The position numbers and the translations under genes are program-made. A DNA stretch of 64,000 nucleotides from Ignelater luminosus (lineage: Eukaryota; Arthropoda; Insecta; Coleoptera; Elateridae): NCBI GenBank assembly GCA_011009095.1, contig VTPC01090434.1, positions 156,480-220,479 of the forward strand, given 5' to 3'. The notes under the pieces are model-generated. The model ran no database searches. It had not been told where the DNA came from and saw only the letters and a list, made by a program, of their open reading frames with translations. Every line of letters starts with the position of its first letter. Position 1 is the stretch's first letter. Of this stretch, positions 27,101 to 34,931 are shown piece after piece.

Positions 27101-29314
27101 TCTTGTATCTGAACTAGATCCTGGTCAGAAAAAGTATCTGGATCTGGAACTAGATACTGAGAGGAAGGATCTTACCCAACACTGAGCAGAAGTCTTAATG
27201 TAACCATGCAAAATTTTATAATTTAATATCTTACGCTGTTTCTGGGATGTCAGAAAACCAAAATTTTAATTTAATTTGAGTTTAAGACTTCCTAGAGGGG
27301 GCATTTTAGAGTTAGAGTAGTATTAAATTATCTTAGTTTTGTTTACTAAATTACTATCACCCTTTGAGGGTTGTTTTTAAGTATAACTTGAGCTAATTTT
27401 AGGTCTTTTGGAAAGCTCCTAACAAAAATACTAAATATTTTCATAACCAAATTGAATTCTTGCGTTAGAATTTTCTTATTCATTGTAAGCATTCTTATAT
27501 TAGGTCTACTCGTGTATTAATGTACTGCAGAACAACTTTAAAAATTAAATAATTTAATAATATCGAAGCTGTCGGGTTTAAACCTCCATAACACTATACC
27601 ACAGCAATCAGCAATAGATTTTAAATAAGAAGATATACAGGAAGTTTCATTTAAAAACAAACGATTAAATTACAAGCCGCGATTTTTGATTGCCTTATGT
27701 AAGAAGATGCAGTAGTTAAAATGTCTAAAAATCTAGAACTGTAATTTGCCCCTTTAACACTTTACTCTGCATAAATAATGTTGAGCACATTGCTTTAATG
27801 ACAGAATTAATCAAATATACGAAGTCTAATTTTGTATTAATTACACAGAATTGATCTCTTCATTGACTAAAAGGCAATTGTGCATAATTAACACGAAATT
27901 AGATTTTGTATATTTGATTAATCGCTTTATTAAAGGCATGTACTGCGACATTATTTATGCGAAAAGCGTACATTACTGTAACTATGTAGTATTAGATAAG
28001 GAACAAGAAAATATAAAAACATTTGAATCTGCTATTTAGATTGTGAAAAACAATCTTGTAAAGTACAGGTGATCGTTCTAATATAACATTCAGATTTAGT
28101 TGTAATATGTTTTAATGTTTTTACATATAATGGCACTTTCTTTCAATCACAAATTATAGAAATATGTCCATGTCCATGTTATAACTTTCTGGAGTAATTA
28201 TGATATTTGTTTGTGTACAAAGTACAGAATAAACTTTATTTAGTCGATAAGCAGCTCTTTGTTTAAAAATGTAAATATTAAAAATTTGCTGACTGAAACT
28301 TTATGTGAATTTGTAGTGCAAGAAGGTTAACGTAAATAATGTGCTGAACATGAAAGATACAATATCTACAGTAATAAAAAAATTAGTTTTTCTATTGAAG
28401 TTCATTAGTAGCTATAGTACTACTTGTTTTATTCAACTCAAACTAATTGTAAGTGCAATAACATCAAACAATGATTAAATGCTTAAAGCCAAACAAATAA
28501 AAATGCAAATACCGTAAACGTTCATATCAAGAGTATTTCCCAAAAAATTACGAAAATCTCCAGTGTTACAAAATCAGTGACAGATAACAACTACAGTAAA
28601 GAAGGAAGAATGCTTTCAATTAGCATCTTATTTGAGAATTATCGTTTACATAATTACATCTGACATTCGAGCAAAATAATGTTGTCTTTTTAATGGTTCT
28701 AATATTCAAGTACAGATTTTTTGAAATGCAAACTAAAAGACTACTTACAGAATGCATGTCATAAGCAAAATCTCCAACATGCAAAATGGCATCATACATT
28801 CCTCTTTGGGTCTCTTCTTGTAATCTGGCTAGAGACTGAGCATTTTCATTACCCATATCACCAAAAATAGCTAGAGATGGTTGCCAGGGTGCATTAATAT
28901 CTGGCGCTGTGTTGAACCAAAATTCTGACGACCACCCCATAATACTTCCACAATGGTAAACTACAATTTAAAGTACAAGAATGACTTTTTAAAATATCAC
29001 TGTAAACAAATGCCCTTACCATATTTGCTATTTGGTTGGAGGTTACTTAATTTCACCTTGTGGATGAATTGAAAATGTTTAGCCTTGCCTCCATCAATAA
29101 AAATTTCAGACGAACCTTTTTCTTGTAAAATCAACCCACCAATGCCATATTCAACTAAAGAATCCTTCGTATCATTCATTGTAGACCAGGTAATTACTAT
29201 TTCGTGAATATCTTCGCCATAAGCAATGTGTATTTGTTCTGGTTGATAATAAAGAACGGTAGAATTTACATAATTTAATAGAAACAAAGGCAGAATTAAT
29301 AGAATTAACTTCAT
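14458..29314 (-). CDS. ACP7: Purple acid phosphatase, ACP7/PAPL type (whole gene)
   Basis: Four coding exons on the minus strand, 29020-29314, 28749-28960, 15212-15309 and 14458-15142, join in consistent phases (1, 0, 2) to 429 residues. An earlier in-frame ATG at 29353 would give 442. I prefer ATG 29314 because it starts a clear signal peptide (MKLILLILPLFLL) and has an A at -3. After a fibronectin-III-like N-domain (about 20-110) comes the two-metal phosphatase core. Its ligands are visible: D133 in GDMG, D162 and Y165 in GDFAY, N197 in GNHE, H277 in MGHRP, and H325 and H327 in AHEHSYER. Family members hydrolyse phosphomonoesters with an Fe/metal pair and are secreted or lysosomal. Length and motif spacing match animal ACP7 throughout. 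Introns 1 and 3 are 59 and 69 bp, but intron 2 is 13,439 bp and encloses another gene and several mobile elements. Confidence 0.9.
15212..15309 (-). CDS. ACP7: Acid phosphatase coding exon 3
   Basis: This 98-bp exon lies between the acceptor TTTCTAG (ending at 15310) and the donor GTGAGT (from 15211). It encodes NAEVGDAFMRQIE through CPGNHEER, including the metal ligand Asn and the GNHE motif. It is too short to stand out as an open frame and was found by phase-matching its neighbours. Confidence 0.9.
16958..18721 (-). CDS. Ionotropic receptor (divergent IR), intronless
   Basis: A single uninterrupted frame of 587 residues starts at ATG 18721. Residues 1-23 are a signal peptide. There is a poorly conserved extracellular N-domain (24-200), then the split ligand-binding domain. 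S1 covers about 200-300. The channel covers about 306-333 (first membrane helix), a pore segment near 345-362 and a second helix at about 373-399. S2 covers about 400-550, and a last helix lies at about 553-577. The segment NPPRELGINTLEDMLKSGL after the second helix and the order of parts are typical of insect ionotropic receptors, which are iGluR-derived channels in sensory neuron cilia. Lack of introns and low similarity to co-receptors point to a divergent, probably gustatory or lineage-specific tuning IR. The gene sits inside intron 2 of the acid phosphatase on the same strand. Ligand and IR number cannot be told from sequence. Confidence 0.85.
   Translation of the reverse strand: MNYQTNKLLLVLIICVIIKIIKCNIHVSVKNEPIFEKCLTTLIKDNFYDKNTLTYIYEDSEDVYIPDLRIRPRVLINIKNPTHLNFSVQSSIIIYLKHYESLNQMILQLNNLNSLRAKYFIVLTEKVDLNIVFEILCDFDIIHVIIIDQTENERNLMLHSSDSCINGFFTRTEITINSTDGCDQKFVRSFLNQELKNLSGRTLHLLLHRNRLFPTLVDPYLHPHPGILIALIKLIGERTNARINNIDKPLTDDLVINKRTKDISLIYLLARATTDFERFDMSSLIYQDPVIWIVPKAAHMSTVKVIASMFITKTWIAVVLAFLLTSTSWYFLAKIEERKKLETLTSFSECILSCYALMVNVPSNTLPKTSPLRLLITFYTLFCMNAYVIFQTIMISLLLNPPRELGINTLEDMLKSGLTPVVSRLAHRQLNTSDHKIAEMILAKCEVTTKNITENLFNVAYYRNQSTHIGEELLSMYKKERDMVDIIRSFNGGVQDIELNVAIRKGHPFLFTINNFIRAAVENGLMEKLFSDVGKFKYSDVSGHQTSVITTEHITVMLIMWFIGLSVSTVAFFIEFAMKTVKRKLQV
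18722..19950. other. Intron DNA between the IR gene and the LTR element
   Basis: AT-rich with no coding exon seen. The IR promoter should lie at its left edge, just above 18721, but I cannot point to a defined core element. Confidence 0.35.
19951..20183 (+). repeat. 5' LTR
   Basis: 233 bp, TGTGAT...CATAACA. It starts with an internal tandem copy (TGTGATGATATTAAAAATGT twice) and has about 95% identity to the right LTR by eye. Confidence 0.85.
20191..20208 (+). promoter_or_regulatory. Primer binding site, tRNA-Lys-like
   Basis: TTGGCGTCCCAACGTGG lies a few bases past the 5' LTR. It differs from the complement of an animal tRNA-Lys 3' end (TGGCGCCCAACGTGGG) by an extra T and an end base. Confidence 0.6.
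20272..21402 (+). CDS. Gag-derived coiled-coil ORF of the LTR element
   Basis: ATG at 20272 opens 376 codons. Residues about 1-60 are charged, and 60-200 form a long heptad-rich coiled coil with repeated modules of the type KRFEDQTKRIEDQTKRLEEI and KRFEEI. A short segment NHGPSHYCILDSG interrupts it. The rest, about 225-376, is very rich in Lys, Arg and Asn. No capsid major homology region, zinc knuckle, protease or RT motif is seen. Insect gypsy-like gag proteins often begin with such a coiled coil, so I read this as gag N-terminus joined by internal deletion to a basic 3' portion. That the frame stays open for 1.1 kb in a non-autonomous element suggests it is recent or still useful for packaging. 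The antisense frames here are shadows. Confidence 0.6.
   Translation: MSKRGKSVDSRKRDKREEENIEIEQMEEESTSMEETMGDVEKGDKEQKEIRQQQPDLLKILIEMKQDQDKRFEDQTKRIEDQTKRLEEIKQDNTKRFEEINHNQEKRFEEIKRKFEDHENRWDNIVKNMRGEIQEEVNNKIDECQNEMHRKIERHQEEIINMLQIRDADINEKIKEQEKAQENYQQNMKIELEKININIEEKSTAGNHGPSHYCILDSGIQNMAKFSVNHKRINPKERINSLPIRKAYLKNKIKNNYKKEKNYQNNNNNKEKLKCTSNWQNKLRRARKAERRNKMKMTMENKRLEGIKVKRKSKNKTRKKNKESRYKIFKTDSKSKIRIEKYKMIMKEHLKNLLSGIREEQRNYKYRKRKKIKELE
22019..22132 (+). repeat. TGTCAAA-TGACA palindromic repeats in the LTR element
   Basis: Four loosely spaced copies of AATGTCAAA(A)(A/G)TGAC lie between the ORF and the purine tract, two of them followed by AATTAAC. Each is a short inverted repeat (TGTCA...TGACA). 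They could be hairpins in genomic RNA or protein-binding sites. Confidence 0.6.
22331..22340 (+). promoter_or_regulatory. Polypurine tract
   Basis: GGAGGGGAAA lies directly before the right LTR, the usual plus-strand primer position. Confidence 0.7.
22341..22570 (+). repeat. 3' LTR
   Basis: 230 bp, TGTGAT...CACAACA, followed by the target duplication ATAT. Confidence 0.85.
22571..24756. other. Intron DNA, no gene seen
   Basis: The stretch 23130-23780 is less AT-rich than its surroundings (for example CCCGTCGGCGCCC near 23434) and may be an old element. I could not match it to a family or find coherent frames. Confidence 0.35.
24757..27184 (+). mobile_element. hAT transposon with decayed transposase
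   Basis: The element is 2428 bp. The left end reads CAGTGTTGGGTAGGATC and the right end reversed reads CAGTGTTGGGTAAGATC, a 17-bp terminal repeat with one mismatch. Perfect 8-bp copies of AGCAGAAG flank it at 24749-24756 and 27185-27192, the duplication size made by hAT transposases. Both ends carry many GATCTAGAT-like subterminal motifs. The coding part on the plus strand is broken by stops but keeps the C-terminal hAT dimerisation block. It lies inside intron 2 of the acid phosphatase gene. Confidence 0.9.
26398..26833 (+). pseudogene. hAT transposase remnant with hATC dimerisation motif
   Basis: One piece ending at 26509 reads SDPKFKLRWLEITPFKK, like the hAT core before the dimerisation domain. 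A second piece, 26705-26833, reads LPSSAPVERLFSLGG, then ILTPKRNKL and ETLLILKMNK, the classic hATC signature at the protein's C-terminus. Stops and frameshifts separate them, and the zinc finger and catalytic acids are not readable further left. The enzyme is dead. Confidence 0.8.
27766..27964. repeat. Foldback hairpin, about 88-bp arms
   Basis: The arms 27766-27853 and 27877-27964 are imperfect inverted copies, both containing GCATAAATAATGT and ATTAATCAAATATAC, with a loop of about 23 bp. Identity by eye is near 75-80%. Transcribed within the phosphatase pre-mRNA it would form a long hairpin. It is probably a small foldback element, with no coding content. Confidence 0.7.
28749..28960 (-). 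CDS. ACP7: Acid phosphatase coding exon 2
   Basis: The acceptor ends at 28961 and the donor GTAAGTAG starts at 28748, giving a phase-0 exit. It encodes YHCGSIMGWS, then FGDMGNEN and HVGDFAYDMHS, which hold two metal-binding motifs. The next exon is 13.4 kb away. Confidence 0.88.
29020..29314 (-). CDS. ACP7: Acid phosphatase coding exon 1 with signal peptide
   Basis: The exon starts with a hydrophobic leader, continues through YYQPEQIHIAYGED, typical of the family's N-terminus, and stops at the donor G|GTAAGG at 29019. A further in-frame ATG pair at 29353/29350 could extend the leader by 13 residues. Confidence 0.85.
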
Positions 29315-29932
29315 TTTAACGAACTGCACTAAACACAAATACTTTGTCATCATCCGTTTTAAGTAATGCTGCTTAGTTAGTGCAGATATGAATCATAACA
29401 AAATAAATAGGATGTCAAAGGTCGACTTGTTAATCTTTCTTGTTAAGTATTAAAGTTCAATGTAACCAGAGAAGAATAAAAGTGTAGAGAATTTATCAGT
29501 GTAATCAAACTTTTTATGTTACACTTAAAATGCCACAGTGTCCTTAGATTTACATCGTGGAACATATAAAAACAATGCAATAAAAAATAAAGTTTCGATT
29601 GTGTATTAAAAGTTCCAAACTTTTATATAAAGATGTAAATCACAAATTTTTAAATTTTATAGATTCATATGATGAATGATAAGATCTTGCCTAATATTAT
29701 CATACGTAGTTATGTAGGAATGGTAATAAATTAAAATTCCTCATGTACGATATTTCCTTAAAATTGTTACAAGCTTGCAATTATTACTCAATCTAATGAT
29801 TCTAGTATCATAGGAATAGCCACTTTCTTGTCAATTTTGTTAATTCTTCTTAATATTAGGTTTCATAAGAATTAATTGGGCAACAAAACCTACTAATTAG
29901 GTTATCTTGGTTATTTTTGCAATCTTTTCTAC
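29315..29932 (-). other. 5' flank of the acid phosphatase gene
   Basis: No coding sequence apart from the optional 13-codon extension (to 29353). The promoter should lie here, but I could not assign a TATA box or initiator with confidence. Confidence 0.4.
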
Positions 29933-30360
29933 TATACAGGATATTTCAGAAATATCTGCACAGAATTATAGGGGTGATTCTGTATGCTAATTTGAGTCAA
30001 ACATTTAAATAAGCATACGTGTCTCGAAATAATATACAGAGTGTTAAAAGTTTAAAGGAATGTTGTTTTTTTCACACAGGATTTCTAGCATTCCTGTTAT
30101 GTCGTTTACTTGTCTTTTTACAAATTCTTCTCATGGAACTTTTTGTAGAATCTACTCCAGTAAGAAATCAAGTAATCTTTTCATTTTTGTAATTAATACA
30201 CAAGTTAGTAAGTTCTTGTGCAATGATCATTTTCGAGTACGATTGAATTTTTTAAAATCTTTTAAACTTGCTTTTTCGATATTTCGCAAATAACGTAAGA
30301 TACTAAAATGAAGTTGTTTATTGAACTCTACCCTTTTTTATTTCTTAAGCAACCTGTATA
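29933..30360. mobile_element. Candidate MITE with TATACAGG ends
   Basis: The left end is TATACAGGATATTTC at about 29934. The right end reversed is TATACAGGTTGCTTA at about 30360. The shared TATACAGG(R)T start and short size fit a small inverted-repeat element. The match is short and the target duplication, perhaps TA, is not certain. Confidence 0.35.
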
Positions 30361-32308
30361 TATAGGAATAAAATTAAGATAAAAAAGAAATAATTTTTTT
30401 GCAGACTTTTATCTCGTCAAAGATTTTGTTAATTGTATTTCTATAACTGAAATACACTACTGTACATGATGGAATAAATATACCAGATGTCTCACAGAAG
30501 ACGGGCCATAGATAATTCTTTGATTTTATATTTAAATATAAATCTAGATATTCTGCTCCAGTACAGTATAGCGTAGCCATTTAGCTATGATGACTGCCAT
30601 GTGTATCTTAGGAGCAAATATTACCTACATAACATTGGTTCCACATAGTACTTGACGCCCTATAGTTCTTTTAATTACTCCAAAACTGACAGCATAAACC
30701 AGGCAAGACGTAGCTAGATCAGACTTTGATCAGTATTTGTTATAGTAGACTTTAAATTTCTTTAAGCATAATGGATGTATTCGAAAAAAAAGAAAAGAGC
30801 GTTAAATAGAAAAGAGAAACCCATATCTATAGTAAACATCCAAAAGAAAGCGTGCAGTGTTTCTCTACCCTGAACTGCATCTCAAAACATTATTACAAGA
30901 ACCATCGTGGAGTAGGTATAGTACTTCTTTTTGCCGGTAAAGAAAGTAAATTATGATGTAGATAGGTTAAAGAGGTTTCAGCGTTGCCGTCAAATGAAGT
31001 ATTACTAAGACGGAAATTAATCGTTGCCAAGCAATCTTAAACCTTAATCTTTGTTAAGTAGATTCTAAAAAAGGCGTGTGGTGCCTTGTTTTGTATGTGT
31101 ATGGCCGCAGAAGTCTGAATATTTAAAAGTTGTCGTTGACAGTCAAACTCTATTAATACGAGGAAAATGAGACTCTTAAATAAAATTTTTGGATTGTCCA
31201 GTTTTTGCTAATCAATCAAGAAGTTCTTGAGGCTCTGCCAAAGCACTAGTGCGTTTTTGGGGACCGTGACAAGTTTATTTCAATCGAGTCGAGTTGAGAG
31301 AATTTTAAGAGTAGTGAACCCTATAGATCTCTATTTGTAACTATCTCTTGTCAAACGGTTTAGTCGTTTAAATGCATGCCCGCGTGTCAAATGAAGTTCA
31401 TTAAATTTTATTCTCTCTTTTGTGGTTGATTCAAATGAGGATGATTCAAAGCATAGATGACCGTGTTGACAATAGTGGGTTTTTTACTAGAGTTCACCAT
31501 CTTCCATTTCCCTAATAATAGGTGAATTGGAGTACGGAGGAGTAATATGGAGTGTCAATTAATGCACTGGAGCAAACTTATCTTCTGTCTAAGAAAGTTC
31601 GTAATCTAGATACAACTTTTCTTTAACCTATTTTCGCACTCGTTTGTTCGTTTGGAGTATAGCTATTCTTCTTCTACACTAGCTAATTCTCGACTAAAGC
31701 GAGTGTGGGAGTAGAAGATTTTATAGAGCAGTGGCGACGATAGATTTTCTAACAAAGTGGTGAGGGCAGAAGTGTTGCAAGGAGGATTTTATTGTTATTG
31801 AAAATTATTAAAACTAAATTATGACAGAGACGGAATTTTTGCAAACATATGTAAGTTTTGAAGTTTTTCCGCTTTTATTAATAGGAGTGAACTGGACTTG
31901 GGTGTGGGAATGTTGCAGCACCTTAGGCATCAAGGGTATTTCCGAGCTTTATGCATCCCAAAGGATAATTATTTAATTTTTTCAGTGATAATATTATTAA
32001 GATCTTTGGCTCTTAGGATAAGTCTTAGCATCTTCCAGTCCGCTCCTCATTAACTCCTTCCACCGTTCTTTTGCAGAGCTTATTTACAATGAAAAGATTA
32101 GAACGGTTTCAACGTATTTAAACAGTTTGATAGTGCGTATTAAAAATGCAAACTGAAGAAATCGATATCTCATATATTTTTCTGACAATATTGTAACTAT
32201 TTAGAATTCATCTCTATTTTCCTTTTTCTTTTTCAATAAAAAAAATGATTCCCGTGGGTTATTGAGATATCAGGATTAGTTTACATTTATTAACTTTTCA
32301 CAACTAAG
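30361..32308. other. Intergenic stretch without a supported gene
   Basis: A possible Arg-tRNA-type primer site (GGGGACCGTGACAAG at about 31258) and an AGTGGCGACGA near 31732 hint at LTR element debris, but no paired LTRs or gag/pol frames were found. Confidence 0.35.
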
Positions 32309-32310
32309 TA

Positions 32311-33577
32311 CGAGGTGTATAAATAAAGTAATGAAATTGATTTTTTATAATTTTTTTATTCAATAAATTACAATTCCACATTGTCTCCTTCAAAGTAATT
32401 GCCTTGGGAATCCACACAGCGATTAAGACGATTTTTACACTCTTCATAGCAGTACTGGAACTCGGATACTGAAATTGTCTTCAGCTGGTCGGTTACGGCA
32501 GTTTTAATGTTTTCTAGTGTTTCAAAATGTTCTTTTGAGATGATTCTTCAATCTTGGAAAAAGAAAAAGTCACAAGGACTCAAGTCGGCGGAGTAAGGGC
32601 GCTGAGGAGCCACAGGTATGTCTTTTACTTGCCAAAAACTCATTAATTGAAACAGCTGCGTGAAAAGGCGCATTGTCGTAATGCAGTACCCAGTTGTTTT
32701 TGATGCTTGGTCTCACACGCATGGCCCATTTTCGAAGTCTTTCAAGAACCTCTCGGTAAAACTGTTGGTCTTGAGGCACAAACTCTTTGTCGACGATTCC
32801 CTAACTATCGAAAAAGCAAAGCAGCATGGTTTCAATCTTCGACTTGCTCATTCTTGCTCTTTTTTGTCTTGGTGAGCTTGAAGTGTGCCATTCCTGGCTC
32901 TGGCGCTTCGTCACCAGTAATGACACGTTCTAAAAAATGAGGTTCATTTCCAATCTGTTTCAGAATGTCAAGGTACGTGTCCCTTCTGTTGTTCTTTTGT
33001 TACTGCGAAAGGTTTCTCGAAACCATTTTCGCGCAGATTTTCCTCATCCCCGATTCATTGGTCAAAACCTCATGAACGGTGGTGTGAGTCAAACTCAGCT
33101 GTTCCCTGATCACTTTGACTGTGAAGCGAGGATCAGAACGCACAAGATCCCGGATTCTGCCAACATTTTCGTCAGTTCTTGCAGTTGCAGGCTTTCCCCG
33201 GCGAGGTTAATCTTCAATCTGTTCTCTTCCTTCTGAAAATGCCTTAAAACACCTGAAAACCTGGGTCATTGACAAAGCATTGACTCTATAGGCCCGCTGA
33301 AGCTTCTCAAAAGTTTCTGTTGCACTGTGACCAAGTCTGAAGCAAAACTTGATAGCACAACGTTGCTCGAAATTGATATCACTCATTTTCAAAACGCAAA
33401 AAAGTAGTTTACGAAAGAAATTCCTACGGACAACCAAATGATTTTACGGAGTTCAAACTCGTATTGAGAAAGTATCGCATTTTGACCTACCTGCCCTCTA
33501 AATCAGTACTCGTAGACCCCAGTGTTACTATATCGAACGCTGCGTTGCCAGTCTCATTAGTTTATTCATACACCTCG
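32311..33577 (-). mobile_element. mariner element A (broken)
   Basis: Ends CGAGGTGTATAAATAAAGTA (left) and reversed CGAGGTGTATGAATAAACTA (right) are flanked by TA on both sides. The length of 1267 bp is normal for a full-length mariner. The transposase lies on the minus strand. Only 106 bp separate it from mariner B. Confidence 0.9.
32540..33386 (-). pseudogene. mariner A transposase, disrupted
   Basis: Starting at ATG 33386 (MSDINFEQRCAIKFCFRLG) the first helix-turn-helix region is readable to a stop at 33207. Further pieces in shifted frames give PATARTDENVGRIRDLV, LTGDE-like VITGDEA, then YDNAPFHAAVSINEFLA at about 32690-32640 and a YSADLSPCDFFFF-like end. The segment after the first catalytic Asp has lost the usual WIxxYxPETK block, and there are several stops. 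It is inactive. Confidence 0.85.
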
Positions 33578-33683
33578 TAAACCGAACTTCTAAATTGCTA
33601 TTCAGTAAACCTTCTCGATAGACACTAGAATCGGTCTATCGTAATAGCAAAATTTTAGATTTCGATACCGATAATGCGGTATA

Positions 33684-34929
33684 CGAGGGTTGCTATTTAT
33701 ATTTCTGGTCTAACAATGAAAAAACAAGTACTTATGATCGAAACTAGTTTTATTGTTTTTCAAAATATTCTCCATTAAGATTGATACACTTTTCCATGCG
33801 TTTGAACCAATTTTCGAAGCACTTTTTCCACTCTGTTTGAAGCAGCTCCAAAATATGCGTTTTGAAACAAAATACGGCTTCTTCTGGTGTTGAAAATCGT
33901 TGACCACGCAGTTTGTTTTTGATGTACGGGAATAAAAAGAAGTCATTGGGTGCCAAATCAGGGCTGTATGGTGGATGGCCCATCAACTCGACCTTCTGGC
34001 TGGTTAAATATTCAATTGTTTGAGCAGCGGTGTGAGAGCTTGCATTGTCATGATGAAGAATGATTCGCCTCTTCTTTGAAGTTTTCCGAATTTCTCCAAT
34101 GACTTCTGGCAAACAAATGGTTGTGTACCATTCAGAGTTGACCGTCTTACGTTGCTCTAACGCCACTGTTGCCACATGACCGGTAATGCCAAAGAAACAG
34201 GCAACCATTTGCTTCGATGTGCTTCTTCCGCGAACAACTTTTGTTGGATTTGGCTCGTCTTGAAAGACCCACACAGTTGATTGCTGTTTTGTTTCGGGGT
34301 CATATGCGTAGATCCATGATTCGTCACCTGTGCAGATGTTATACACAGCCTTTGATGCAAATTCTTTCAACATTTCAATGCACCAGTCGACGCGAGCCTT
34401 CTTTTGAGCATTGGTCAGGTCATGCGGGATCCAACGGGAACAAATTTCTTTTACGGCCAAATGATCATGTAATATCTTGTTGATGCTAGTCATACTAATG
34501 CCCAGAGATGCTTCAATCTCACGGTTTGTCACATGACGATCTTGTTTAATCAGTTCACCCACAGCATCGATGTTTTCGGGCACAACGACAGATTTTGGAC
34601 GTTTGAATTCATTATACCAGTTTTTTACAGTGCTGTAGGATGGAGCTTTATCGCTATATAATGTATTAAGTTCATTGATGCACTCTTGTCGTGATAATCC
34701 ACGTCGAAAGTTATGAAAAATAATTGCACGAAAGTGTTCACGAGTCGATTCCATTTTTTCCTAGGGAATGCACTTTTCAATTAACTGCAAACAACACTAA
34801 TCGCACTCAAATGACAAAATGTTGTGGTTGAGGTTATGTTCAACAATGTAAAGTTTACACCGGAAATGTCAGCTGACGCCTGGAAACAGTCAGTGTTGCC
34901 AAGGCCAGAAATATAAATAGCAACCCTCG
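33684..34929 (-). mobile_element. mariner element B, uninterrupted
   Basis: The element is 1246 bp with perfect 25-bp terminal inverted repeats beginning CGAGGGTTGCTATTTATATT, each flanked by TA. The single minus-strand transposase frame fills it. Perfect ends plus an open frame suggest a recent insertion compared with its neighbours. Confidence 0.95.
33750..34754 (-). CDS. mariner transposase (DD34D), open frame
   Basis: The frame is 334 residues from ATG 34754. The N-terminal paired helix-turn-helix region binds the terminal repeats (LSRQECINELN, then DRHVTNREIEASLGIS). The catalytic triad is visible: TGDESWIY, HHDNASSHT and SPDLAPNDFFLFP, with 34 residues between the second and third Asp, as in mariner enzymes. 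The enzyme cuts and pastes the element at TA sites. Between the two DNA-binding subdomains the sequence jumps from YNEFKR to PKSVV. Relatives usually have a longer linker with an RSGRP-type (GRPR-like) motif there, so about a dozen residues seem deleted in frame. That may weaken DNA binding. Otherwise it looks complete to the usual C-terminus. Confidence 0.9.
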   Translation of the reverse strand: MESTREHFRAIIFHNFRRGLSRQECINELNTLYSDKAPSYSTVKNWYNEFKRPKSVVVPENIDAVGELIKQDRHVTNREIEASLGISMTSINKILHDHLAVKEICSRWIPHDLTNAQKKARVDWCIEMLKEFASKAVYNICTGDESWIYAYDPETKQQSTVWVFQDEPNPTKVVRGRSTSKQMVACFFGITGHVATVALEQRKTVNSEWYTTICLPEVIGEIRKTSKKRRIILHHDNASSHTAAQTIEYLTSQKVELMGHPPYSPDLAPNDFFLFPYIKNKLRGQRFSTPEEAVFCFKTHILELLQTEWKKCFENWFKRMEKCINLNGEYFEKQ

Positions 34930-34931
34930 TA

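Noticed and set aside
31255-31860. An Arg-tRNA-like primer site (GGGGACCGTGACAAG) followed by a GGCGACGA motif and an ATG frame with a donor, suggesting an LTR element.
   Set aside because: I found no paired LTR, purine tract or gag/pol motif, so the match may be chance.
34217-34483. Plus-strand frame inside mariner B.
   Set aside because: It is the reverse shadow of the transposase. Similar shadows in mariners A and C were also left out.
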